Shown here piece after piece: positions 1-11,600 of a stretch of 64,000 nt of DNA. The stretch's first letter is position 1. Each line of letters starts with the position of its first letter. A program made the translations under genes and the position numbers. The notes under the pieces were generated by a model. It was not told the DNA's origin. It saw only the letters and a program-made list of their open reading frames with translations, and ran no database searches. The stretch comes from Lytechinus pictus (Eukaryota; Echinodermata; Echinoidea; Temnopleuroida; Toxopneustidae): NCBI RefSeq assembly GCF_037042905.1, contig NC_087246.1, positions 31,920,001-31,984,000 of the forward strand. Reading direction: 5' to 3'.

Positions 1-215
1 TGTGCAAAAATGAATGACAATGAAATGGATATTAAACCAACTGGTTATGAAACGAAATGATCACAGACGAAATGGTGATAAGACGAAGTGATGATCAGAC
101 CAAATGATTAATGGACCAAATGGTTGTTAGATGAAATGTTGATGGACGGAATGGCAGTAGACTAAATGAAAGTAGACCATGTGGTGAGTGGATGAGTTGG
201 CAGTTTAAGAATTGG
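1..215. repeat. Degenerate short tandem repeat (GACNAAATG core)
   Basis: The core GACGAAATG or GACCAAATG recurs about every 20-25 bases with drift (around 48, 68, 91, 113, 131, 147 and 165). This is an old microsatellite-like array cut by the left edge of the window. I see no coding potential. Confidence 0.55.
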
Positions 216-1374
216 CAATTTACCAGTGAATGTATCTCAGAAGGAAATCCTAAATGTTTTCTCTAAATGAGTTTCTGTTGAGTGTAAGTATTGTTTCCAA
301 ATGTAAATCTCGGCATTTGTTGTGTTTGTGCGCAAATGAGGGGGTGTGAGGGGTAATTTTTTTTTTTTAACTCGGGTTATATCTTGTAGAGGAAATTTCT
401 AGTGAGCCATATAAGAAAGAGAAAAAGATAATTATTCATCTGAAATGATACAATGTTTTGATTAAAAAAGTAGATCAAATGGCTTTATCTCAAAATGCAT
501 ATTTAAAATCAATATTTCATAATTATGTAATAGTTGAATGGGTGGAGTAGCAAAACATTTTCCAGGATGTGTGGATGTTGAGTGCATAATCTTTCTGTTC
601 CGTCCAATGTATTTGGTTTGATGTGTGTTATTTTGCAGTCACTATTCTTCGCTATATGTGAACTTAATACAGATTTCTTGATTTTCATCTATACATCAAT
701 TTTGCTCAACTTTAAATCGAATTGATATGGTTTTTGTTTTTAGAAAAGGCAGCAAAACAAAGACAAGAAAAGGCAAGGATGTGACACCATTTCTTCATCA
801 AGACGAATATTAAAGAGATAATATGCGAAATAGGATATCATACTTCATACTTAAATGGTTAAAGAAGTAAACCAAAAAGAGATATCTATTGAAAAGAATG
901 TTAATCAACCAGGAGAGATCACTATCATTTTCATTTCAAAAGTGGCAAATGATTAAAACCCATTCGAGATCACTATCATGTTTATTGTGCAACTCAAACC
1001 AGAAGTAATATTGAAGAAAGGTTAAAGAATTTTGGCACAATTTCATATTCAAAATTATAATTGCTGCATTGCACTGAATATACTATGATTTCATGCCTCT
1101 GGTATGTCGCAGTTGCTTTTTATATCTTCCCAGAAACACTAAAACTTGCATTTTTGCTTGTTGTCATTTACAATTCAAAATCCAATTTGAGAATAACAAA
1201 TCAACTTCATATCCTGTTCTCTTTAAAATAGCTGCTGATTTTCTTTATAATGAATAAAATTGATTTTATAAAAGTTGACTGTACTGGTATGTATGTCTCT
1301 TTAAAAGATATTTTGATTGTCAGTTAGGTATACTGGTCTAGATAGGGAAGGAAAAGAACTAGGGTTAACCCTAA
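216..1374. other. Intergenic, nothing recognised
   Basis: AT-rich unique-looking sequence with stops in all frames. I see no exon, RNA gene or clear repeat here. Confidence 0.5.
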
Positions 1375-1378
1375 ATAG

Positions 1379-2096
1379 ACTGGGCTATTTTGATGCCTAA
1401 GAAGACCCCTATGATCTCGGCCGTCGACCGCGCGATCGTGACGAATATTGGCACGTGCGTTACCCATGGCATAATCTCCAAGACTGTAGGATCAAATTTT
1501 CCGAAAAATCTCATAATTCATTAATTATGCTAATTTATGCATAAAATCAAACATTTGCTCTAAATAACTAAATTAGGCCTCTAAACTGCTATTTTTTTAT
1601 TCACAGACTCTTTGTAGGATTCTGATCAAATGTACTTTAAATAAAATTCAATATCACAATTCTTTTCTTATGTATTTTATTGTTTTTAAAATTTCTTATG
1701 TATTTCTTTGTTTTTCGACTTTTTTTTAAATTGTTTTTTCAATGGAAATCGTCCGCGACTTTGTTCTGACCATAAACAAGATGAAATTAATTGAGTTTGA
1801 TTAGTAAAATTGAAAATAATGATACATTTATGAATTTTGGCTAAAAACACAATTTGCATTGGATTTGTACACAAATTTGCGTTTTAGAGCAACTTTGGGT
1901 CAACATGCACTTACGAATTGTTGCGTAATTTTGGAACCATGTACCCGGGCGTCGCAAATTGAGTCTCAAAAGTTGCGCAAGACTTGAAAGAAAAAAGTCA
2001 TGGAAAGGCGCGGCTCCAGCTTTTTGCGTTACAGATTTATCACGAAAAATGTCGAGGGGGGCTGAATCAGTCCCCCCCCCCCCAGTCTTTTTAGGG
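1379..2096. mobile_element. TTAA-flanked inverted-repeat element (copy A)
   Basis: TTAA at 1375-1378 and 2097-2100 flanks an element that starts CCCTAAATAG and ends TTTTTAGGG. It carries no transposase frame. The right half (about 1885-2096) matches, in inverse orientation, the left part of the element at 14611-15395; both contain recognisable forms of TTGCGCAAGACTTGAAAG and AAAATTACGCAA. TTAA targets are typical of piggyBac-type transposition, so this is probably a non-autonomous piggyBac-like element. That class assignment is inference from the target site only. Confidence 0.6.
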
Positions 2097-2241
2097 TTAA
2101 TAGTCAAACAGAAATACGGATTAACATAAGCGTGAGAAAGAGATATGCAGACAGGAGAGAGAGAGGCACAGAGAGGAGAGACTGACAGAGAGGCTGACAA
2201 GGTGAGAGGAGTAGGAGCGTGTGACGGGAGAAAACGCCAAT

Positions 2242-2378
2242 GTTTCATAAAGCTGTTCGTAAGTTAAGAACGACTGGTGATCCTTTCCTTTTGGTAAAAA
2301 GTATACACCGTTGGCGATGGTTTAGCGTTTAAGAAAGGTTCACCAGTCGTTCTTAACTTACGAACCGCTTTATGAAAC
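2242..2378. mobile_element. Short MITE with about 45 bp inverted repeats
   Basis: The left end GTTTCATAAAGC, followed by TTCGTAAGTTAAGAACGAC, is answered at the right by GTCGTTCTTAACTTACGAA and GCTTTATGAAAC. The two arms enclose about 45 bp of loop. The element is non-coding. I see no certain target duplication. Confidence 0.7.
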
Positions 2379-4738
2379 GGCCCCCAGGATCAATACTAAA
2401 CATGCTGAAATTATTGTAAAGAATGAGCAAGGAGAAAGACGCCGAATTTTCAATGGGGCAGCATAACGAATGCACAATCTAGAGATCTGCGCTGATAGGG
2501 GAGGGTGTTATGTTAGAGAAGATATAAAAAAATCAATCGTAGTTCTTGGAATGCGACCGAAAACAGAACAAAAACTTGTACAACAGGCATGAGAAAGTAG
2601 CATGGACATGTTCGCGACAAATGTCATGCTCGTTTTTACTGTAGGGAAAATGATCAAAGTGGAATAGGGTACGAAATGTGGTGTAAATCCATAATATTGA
2701 TCGTCAAGCGGCCAAGGTCACGATTCATCTAATGGCATTTCATCGATACCCATAACACCCCACTGACAAATCCGCAGTTAGTAGAGTTGACATAGGGGAA
2801 AACTTGGATTTGTGGATACTTTGATTGATTAGGTGACAATGAAAAACATGTTATGAGGAAGAATGACGACTCTGACGAAAAAGAACGGGAAGAATACTCG
2901 AGGTGATGATGATAACGATGATGATGACGACGTTAATGTACAGCCTTGCCCCCCCCCCCCCCCCGGGGGGGGGGGGCCCGAAGAAGAAAATTTTGGAGCT
3001 TGCAGATTGACGCACGGCAGTTGATCGCGATAATCAAACTTTTCCATAAAAATAAATGAATATACAATCTGCATGGTCCATGAATGCTTGAATACTCATA
3101 ATAACAAATTACACATCCATACCCCTTGCTCTTGATATCCCTCCCCGAATCCTCTCTCTGCCGCATTGATCATCACGCCAAGGAAGATGTCATATCCCTC
3201 ATCATTTTTCCCCTCGTCTACCAAATCATCCCGATCTATATCCCTTAAACTGACGTCATGACTGTGAGCATTATCATCATTATAGACCGGTTCTTCTCTT
3301 ATCCCTGGTGAGCTTTGGGACGTACCTGGCCCTGGGATTTACTGAAATCGCTTGGGTGCTTTAAGTGGGGCTAGGAAATTCATACCCATGATTTTACCAA
3401 TCTCTAACTAAGGAGTCGTATTCCTGGATGCTGATCTTGTCCCATCTGTCTTCTCGCTAGATGCAGTATAAAGAGATGTAGAGGAAATCGACATAAATGT
3501 GAGGATAAAAGAAAGGGGGCTCATATCAATAATGGGCGGGTCTAGAATTTCAAACGAAAGGGGACACATTGATCTCTAAAATAGGTCCATATATATTTCT
3601 GACAAAGTTCTGAGACAGGCAAGCAATGAAAAAAAGGGGGTGGGCATCCACATAATGTTCCTATATCAAGTATTTAAAAATATCAGTGAAGGGAGCACTT
3701 CTCGATTGCAATTGAAACAGAGGATGCAGGATAAGAACTTTTAGGCCTATGTGGGGCGCATGAGGGGCCCATATTTAAAAAAAATACTGTCAGTAAAAAA
3801 TAGATAGGTCGACATTTTCGAACCTTGGAAAATCTGGCAATATTTTTTATTGCTAAAAATTGTTGTTTATTCCAAAATTGATCACACATGTTCTGATTAG
3901 ATTTCTAGGAGGGGGGAAATTATCATATTTCATTTAATTAAGCCACAGATATGGCGAGTGCATGATTACTTGCTTCCTCATTTTCATACTTCTGGTGAGT
4001 AGGCGACATTTGTTTTAACCTCCGATTTTTATCGAATTTCCCTTGTTATATTTGATTTACCTTTTTCTTCATTTGTATATATCCAAATCAACTAAGCGGA
4101 GTGGACTTGGCCTTCAGATAGTTTGCAGGCCAATTAACATTCATGAGCCATGTCAGGGTATAATAATTGTGGAAGGATCGAAGAGAAGGGGGTTGTGGGG
4201 GTCGGGTGGCAAGACGATCAAAGAGGTGACGTCATATTTTGTTCTACAGTATATTTAGCAGTAATACTTTGAGTTACACGACCCAGAGCTCTGTGTTTTA
4301 TACTCTATTCCTTTTTCTTTTTACCCCTTTTCTTTTATCTCTCCCCCCCCCACACTATTTGAAAAATCATTCGCAGCATTCAACCCCTGCCCCCATGTTC
4401 CACGGCCCCTGACGATCAAACAAACCCAAAGGTTGCCTTAGAAACTATAGGCCTACCATCAATAATGGCAATATGAAACGGAGTTTGGTCTCACCATGAA
4501 AATTCCCTTCACTACATATAAATTCGATTGGAATTGCCAAGAATTTGCCAGGAATGACATGGGGTGATTTAAATCTCATCAAACTGACCGAATTGCTTTC
4601 ATTTTTCTGACTGTTTTCCCGCCAAAACCAAGTCAGACAAATCCTTCTTCGTCCCATACGTCTAGAGTTTCTCGACGTTTCATTCCTATCTCCCGGTCAT
4701 TCTTTTGATCGTAAAAATTCACCGCGGCATTCGGTTTC
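2379..4738. other. Intergenic, no gene recognised
   Basis: Open frames here are short and lack codon bias or splice context. The only notable structure is a C16-G12 tract at 2949-2976, which could form a perfect GC hairpin and is also a likely place for sequencing or assembly error. Confidence 0.45.
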
Positions 4739-4744
4739 GATCTC

Positions 4745-5752
4745 TATGAGACGCCGATTGTACCAATATTATATAGAACAATTATTTGTTATATAATCAT
4801 TATTTATTAAATAATAACTTTTATTTATATATAATTTACATTTTATTTGTAAATAATTAATATTATATAAAATAACATTTCTAATTATTTATATATAATT
4901 CCAAGGAATACTTCATTATTTGTAAATAATAATAGTTCGACATTCCATTATTTATAAATAATGATTATTTGTTTTTCATTATTTATAAATAATGATTATT
5001 TGATTGTTATTATTTATAAATAATGATTATTTGTTTTTCATTATTTATAAATAATAATTTTTTTGTTTTTCATTATTTATAAATAATAAAAGACAAATAA
5101 TTATTATTTATAAATAATGAAAAACAAATAATCATTATTTATAAATAATGAAAAACAAATAATCATTATTTATAAATAATGAAAAACAAATAATCATTAT
5201 TTATAAATAATGAAAAACAAATAAAAATTATTTATAAATAATGAAAAACAAATAATCATTATTTATAAATAATGAAAAACAAATAATCATTATTTATAAA
5301 TAATGAAAATCAAATAATCATTATTTATGAATAATGAAAAACAAATAAAAATTATTTATAATTGGAAAAACAAATAATCATTATTTATAAATAATGAAAA
5401 ACAAATAATCATTATTTATAAATAATGAAAATCAAATAATCATTATTTATAAATAATGAAAAACAAATAATCATTATTTATAAATAATGAAAATCAAATA
5501 ATCATTATTCATAAATAATGAAAAACAAATAATCATTATTTATAAATAATGGAATGTCGAACTGTTATTATTTACAAATAATGAAGTATTACTTGGAATT
5601 ATATATAAATAATTAGAAATGTTATTTTATATAATAGTAATTATTTACAAATAAAATGTGAATTATATATAAATAATAGTTATTATTTAATAAATAATGA
5701 TTATATAACAAATAATTGTTCTATACAATATTGGTACAATCGGCGTCTCATA
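4745..5752. mobile_element. 1 kb AT-rich foldback element with inverted minisatellite arms
   Basis: A 6 bp direct repeat, GATCTC, at 4739-4744 and 5753-5758 flanks the element. The ends are inverted repeats beginning TATGAGACGCCGATTGTACC and continuing for well over 100 bp with few mismatches. The interior is a tandem array of about 31 bp units built on the perfect palindrome ATTATTTATAAATAAT. About four units on the left (4957-5090) run in one orientation and about 14-15 on the right (5101-5555) in the other. It has no coding capacity. Confidence 0.8.
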
Positions 5753-5758
5753 GATCTC

Positions 5759-6439
5759 GCATGCTCAAACACATGTTTGTGTAAAATGTCATATTTTATT
5801 ATTCTATTTATCCAGCCCCCTTTTTTTTCTTTCCTGAAGAAGCGTTTCGCTGTCTTCATTTTGTTGGGCACTTGTACTTAAAACATCTATTAGTGTTTGT
5901 TTTGTTCATATCTGAATTAAGATCATTTTCTGTTTTATAATTTTAAAAATTGTTTCTCTTGATCATGTTACTACTGATATTACATGTATTTGACCTTTGA
6001 ATTTGAAAAAAAAACACATCATAGTGAAAATGAAACATCTTAAAACCAAATAGTGTTTAATTACTTAATCGCTATAGGCCTATCGAATAACCAATTTGAC
6101 ATGCAGTAACAAGCGCATATCCAGGATTTTGCACCCCGGGGGGCCCGACCTAATTTTGGCGTCCCAGTGAACTTTTCGGAAAATGGCGCCCCCCTCACCA
6201 GGTAACCATACAGGTGCCTAATAAATGCATGATGAATTATCTTATTTCGCAATCACGTGATAATAGGCAATCAAAGACCACCTTTTTTAAATGTGTTCAT
6301 GAAAAAATATATATCCATGAATATGTTGTAATACCACTTTTCAAAAGAATAAAGGCGACCAGAAAGCATATAGGATTTTAAGCACTTGTGGTTTCAATTT
6401 AGTTTAACTTTTAATCAGAGTGGTATGCCCTACTAAAAT
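5759..6439. other. Intergenic, nothing firm
   Basis: AT-rich sequence. A short GC-rich patch around 6120-6200 resembles fragments also seen at about 6465-6500 and is probably an old repeat remnant. Confidence 0.35.
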
Positions 6440-8290
6440 TATTTGTGCGGGAGTTCTCTATTCTTTACCAGGGGTGGATCCAGCTTTCGCCAACAGGGGA
6501 AGGAGGAATATTTTCATCTACATGTTTCCCGATCGGACATTCTAAGAACTTTTTGCAACCGTGAACATCATGGGTATACGTATACAGTGGGTCATGGCAT
6601 TGGGGGCACCAACAAAACTTTTGAGTCTCTTAGCGCGCAAAGCGCGCTCAGTTGCCAGATATCAAAGACCTTATAATATACTGACCTAATAGAGACATTT
6701 TAAGGACAATGCCATTAAACGGATATGTATCTCACTGATGTGTATAAATTTACTCCAAACAAGGATATTTTAAGGACTATTTTTAAGGAATCCATTAAGA
6801 GTATACATAGTCATCTAATGCGAGTGCCAAGCGCTTGCCTATTTTGTTGGAATTACATATAAGCACATGAGGCACTTTTTGTATTGTAATCATGATTATC
6901 ATACGCATCTCACTAATCAAATATTGCGAGAGCGATGCGCGAGCTGAACATTTAGGAAATTCAGACCTGAAGAGGGGCATTCTAAGGCTTGTTTGTAGGA
7001 ATTCACTAAGACCATACGTATTTCACTAACCAAATGATGCGGGCGCGAAGCGCGAGCTGAAAATATATGATATTCATATAAGAAAAAGGGACATTTTAAG
7101 GACTGAGTTCAGGATTTCATGAAGAGCAGACATATCTCACCAATCCACTAATGCGAACGTAAGCACGGACAGGAAATGTTTTATATTAAGACCTTAAAAT
7201 GGGGCAATCACTTTAAGTAGTCATGAAAAAGAAGCATATGTCACTACATAAAACAATAAAAACTTGAAGTGCGAGGAAATATATTTGGTGTATCTTGACT
7301 TGATTTGACAACGTCAGGTCTCTCACATATACTTGAAAACTATAGTGTTCCGAAAAAATATTTGATCTATTATATCTAGTTAAACAGACAAAGCGAGAGC
7401 CAGGAACAATGAAGACATATAGGCCCTGAGCAAATTATGAGTCATAAAGTTATGAAAAAAAAGTTTCTTATGTAATATACAGTAACATAACATGATTATA
7501 ATATACGTTTCTCTTCCTTTCTCCCTCTTTTTCTCCTTTTCCCCGTTTTTTTTTGGCCAGCCAATGGGGGGGGGGGGCACGTGTCCCCCATGCCCCCCGT
7601 AGTTATACGCTATACTGTACGTATATCTAACAATTGATGCGAGCGCGAATATTTGTCATATTCTGACCTCAAGTTTGGAAAATCTATAAGCATTTTTGTA
7701 ACTTAGAATAGGATGGGTATCTATCTCTAACATTTTATGCGAGTGCGAAGCGCGAGCTAAAAAAACAATATTCTAACCTAAAATTTGACATTCTAAGCAC
7801 TATTGGTAATCATGAACAGGATGGGTATCTAACAAATCATTTTATTCGAGCGCGAAGTGCGAGCTTAAAACTGTTGATATTCCGACCCAAAGTTGGGCAT
7901 TCTAAGCACTTTATCTAACCATGAACAGGATCGTCATTTGATCTATCTCAACATTTTATTGACAATTTTTGAATTTCCGACCCAAAACTGCACATTCTCA
8001 GCACTTTTTGTATCCATGAACAGGGTGGGTAGCTACTTAAACAATGATATTCTGACATAAAATCTGTACATTCTAACCACTTTTGGTAATCATGAACGGG
8101 ATGGTTATTAAACTAAGCAATTTATGCGGGCGCAAAGCGCGAGCTAAAAAAAAATATATTCTGAGCTTTCCGACCCAAAACTTGTCATTCTAACTCTAAG
8201 CACGTTTTGTACGGACCATGACTAGGATGAGTATCTCTCTAAACAATAATTGATGCGAGCGCAAAGCGCTAGCTGAATTTTTTTTTCTCT
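6440..8290. repeat. Decayed tandem repeat, period about 100 bp, with GCGAAGCGC core
   Basis: A motif close to GCGAGCGCGAAGCGCGAGCT recurs at about 6636, 6820, 6925, 7040, 7150, 7637, 7738, 7847, 8127 and 8254. Between motifs lies a loosely conserved segment of the type ATATTCTGACC, then CATTCTAAGCAC, then ATCATGAACAGGATGGGTAT. Spacing is irregular (roughly 90-290 bp) and copies are well diverged, so the array is old. No protein reads through it. Confidence 0.6.
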
Positions 8291-8499
8291 TCTCTCCTCT
8301 TCTCTTCTCCTATCAATATTTTGGTCTCCCAGCCAATCGAAACCAAGGATTTCACTAAAATTATTGTCAGCACTGACAACTTAATCCCCCTTTAATGTTT
8401 TTTTCGGGGGGGGGGGGGGGCTTTTCATGAATTAGAAGACTTGTTGGATGTTTTTAAACGTCACAATAAAAAATACACGAAAAAATGCGCGCGCACACA

Positions 8500-8507
8500 A
8501 TTTGCAT
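8500..8507 (+). promoter_or_regulatory. Octamer-like motif upstream of the first exon
   Basis: ATTTGCAT, the octamer recognised by POU-domain factors, lies 80 bases before the start codon at 8587. There is no clear TATA box in this stretch. A single 8-mer in AT-rich DNA can occur by chance. Confidence 0.2.
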
Positions 8508-8586
8508 ACGGTAGTGAATTAAACCTTGTTACAACTTACAAGTCGTCGAGAAACGTACCGGTAGTGCCTCGTGGATGATATGAGTC

Positions 8587-8670
8587 ATGTTTCTGCTCCT
8601 TTTTCTTTGTTTATTGGACATCAACAGGTCTATGGGAATGATACAAGATGGCACTATCAACAATCATAAG
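8587..8670 (+). CDS. TMEM145: Exon 1: start codon and signal peptide
   Basis: 28 codons begin MFLLLFLCLLDI and end at a donor AAG|gtattg, phase 0. The last residues, GTINNHK, join to DVVFL of exon 2, giving the G-x-L/I-x-x-K-(E)-D pattern that opens the mature TMEM145 domain. The exon is short and 3.9 kb from exon 2, so it rests on this fit, not on length. Other ATGs nearby are in other frames. Confidence 0.7.
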
Positions 8671-11600
8671 GTATTGACATTTTAGTTATGTACGACAATC
8701 ATCATGGTAATCAATAAAATTCAATTCGACCGCGCTGCCGCGAGGTACGGTACCGGTAGCGGTACCGCCCGTATCGCTGGCTGCCCTCAGACCGGAGCCG
8801 ACCGGGCGGCAGCCCGATTAAATAAAGCTCTGTCATGACATTGACATTGTCGAAAGTTGTAACTAACGGTTATTGGAACAACTGCAGAATACCCCGCACG
8901 ACGAGAGCATGGATGTTTGAATCGACCAACGACCTACGATGTGATGAAAGGATGTTGGAACAAAGCCGAGTTGTGACTAAAATTCGAACTTGTTTACGTC
9001 AAGCCAACGATTGATTACGCGATTTTTGCATAGGGCATGCCGCCAACGAGCCAACGATGCCAACGTTGTGAGATTGGCATGCTACCAACGAGCCAACGAT
9101 GCCAACGTTTTGACTTGCGTTGGCTTGCTACCAACGAGCCAACGATGCCAACGATGTGAGTTTGGCATGCTGTCAACGAGCCAACGTTGTGAGTTTGGCA
9201 TGCTGCCAACGAGCCAACGATGCCAACGTTGTGAGTTGCATTGGCTTGCTGCCAACGATCCAACGGTGCCAACGTTGTGAGATTGGCATGCTTCCAACGA
9301 GCCAACGATGCCAACGTTGTGAGTTTGACATGCTACCAACGAGCCAACGATGCCAACGTTTTGACTTGCGTTGGCTTGCTACCAACGAGCCAACGATGCC
9401 AACGTTTTGACTTGCGTTGGCTTGCTGCCAACGATGCCAACGATGTGAGTTTGGCATGCTGCCAACGAGCCAACGATGCCAACGTTGTGAGTTTGGCATG
9501 CTGCCAACGAGCCGACGATGCCAACGTTGTGAGTTGCATTGGCTTGCTGCCAACGAACCAACGATGCCAACGTTGTGAGATTGGCATGCTTCCAACGAGC
9601 CAACGATGCCAACGTTGTGAGTTTGGCATGCTGCCAACGAGCCGACGATGCCATCGTTGTGACTTGTATTGGCTTGCTGCCAACGAGCCAACGATGCCAA
9701 CGTTGTGAGTTTGGCATGCTACCAACGAGCCAACGATGCCAATGTTGTAAGATTGGCATGCTACCAACGAGCCAACGATGCCAACGTTGTGAGTTTGGCA
9801 TGCTGCCAACGAGCCAACGATGCCAATGTTGTAAGATTTGCATGCTACCAACGAGCCAACGATGCCAACGTTGTGAGTTTGGCATGCTACCAACGAGCCA
9901 ACGATGCCAACGTTGTGAGTTTGACATGCTACCAACGAGCCGACGATGCCAACGATGTGAGTTTGGCCTGCTGCCAACGAGCCAACGATGCCACGTTGTG
10001 ACTTTGGCATGCTACCAACGAGCCAACGATGCCAACGTTGTGACTTTGGCATGCTACCAACGAGCCAACGATGCCAACGTTGTGACTTGTATTGGCTTGC
10101 TGACAACGAACCAACGATGCCAACGTTGTTAGATTGGCATGCTACCAACGATGCCAACGTTGTGAATTTGGCATGCTACTAACCCTAACCCTAACCCTAA
10201 CCCTAACCCTAACCCTAACCCTAACCCTAACCCTAACCCTAACCCTAACCCTAACCCTAACCCTAACCCTAACCCTAACCCTAACCCTAACCCTAACCCT
10301 AACCCTAACCTTAACCCTAACCCTATGCACATAGTAGGAACATCGTAGGTCGTTGGCTCGCCAACGGTATGCGCGCGAGAGTACAAGCATGCGCGCGTGT
10401 ATTCGTATGGCTCGGAAGTACAGTACCGGTACGGGTCGTATCGTAAAAACTGACAAGACAACGAATCTTCAGGATCGATCACGTCGAGATTGATTCTGAT
10501 TCTTCACATCGTAGGTCGTTGGCTCGCCAACGTTGAGGTAATGAAATGTGCGGGGTATTCTGCAGTTAAGCCCGGTTATTGTTTGCGGACCAGCTTAACA
10601 CTTTTAGCTGAAGAAACTGAAAAGAAAATATTGAAATCAGGAAACAGATGGATTTCAGCTGTCTAGACTAGTATTCATGTTATTGTTAACCCAGGGAGCT
10701 CCGGCCCGCTGCGCGGGCCGGAGCCCAGGGGCTTACCGTGTATTTGACCATACTCACGGGACTAGGGTGATTTATGGTCTAAATATTTCTCCAAATGAAT
10801 TGTGAAAACAGAAAGTATACAATTACCACGATTATATGGATGAAGGTCTAACGAGTGGCAGTTTCCTGACATCTGGGCACAGACTGGAACCTAAAAAAAA
10901 AACCCGTCTCGATCGGCCATTTTTGTTTAAAATCGTAACAAAATGACCGATCGAGACTGGGGTAGAAGGAGAGAACTTTTCGTTTTTTGAGGTTCCAGTC
11001 TGTGCCCAGATGTCAGGAAACTGCCACTCGTTAGACCTTCATCCATATAATCGTGGTAATTGTATACTTTCTGTTTTCACAATTCATTTGGAGAAATATT
11101 TAGACCATAAATCGCCCTAGTCCCGTGAGTATGGTCAAATACACGGTAAGCCCCTGGGCTCCCTGGGTTAGACTAATGTTAGACCAGTAAATAAATCTAT
11201 TTGTGTAGTTTAGGTACGGTACCCCGGACTAGGTAGCCGGACAAAGTCTCAGCGGAGCAGATCTAGATTCTATCCCTGAGGCTGATGACAGAATATACAG
11301 GCCTAACGTTAGGTCTATTTATCGGTCTAACGTTAATATTAGTGAGTGAAACAAGACGTAGTCGTAAACTAGTCTAGCGGAACAACTGATGAAAACAACC
11401 TGAAGTTTTGAACTGCTTTCGATTAAAATCAAGAAGATGTCTCACTGGTAGGATTGTGGACAAACCAAATAATATAATAAGAAAATTCTAGTCCTACACT
11501 ATCTAGATTGTTCCTATTTTCCCATTATTGTACTTAATGATAAAATAGACTTTGACTTTGAGATGAAACAAAAATCTTGGTCATAAAACCTAAAATCTAT

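Larger units (their letters stand above)
8876..10572. mobile_element. Inverted-repeat element carrying a minisatellite and telomeric repeats, in intron 1
   Basis: The ends hold a perfect 20 bp inverted repeat, AACTGCAGAATACCCCGCAC at 8880-8899 and its complement at 10548-10567. A second inverted pair sits further in: CCAACGACCTACGATGTG near 8927 against its complement near 10506. 9 bp direct repeats (CGGTTATTG) flank it. The interior is a 42/46 bp minisatellite (9040-10178) followed by telomeric hexamers (10180-10325). There is no transposase. A 9 bp duplication with long inverted repeats recalls Mutator-type elements, but that is only a suggestion. Confidence 0.65.

Noticed and set aside
9040-10178. 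CRISPR-like array
   Set aside because: Units are contiguous with no unique spacers, the context is an animal intron, and there are no cas-like genes.
10180-10325. A true chromosome end
   Set aside because: Both sides continue into the same inverted-repeat element and the introns of one continuous gene.
9015-10482. Long open frames of 64-274 codons on both strands
   Set aside because: They lie in the 42/46 bp minisatellite and telomeric tract. A 42 bp unit keeps all six frames open, giving repetitive peptides on both strands; no start context or splice signals.
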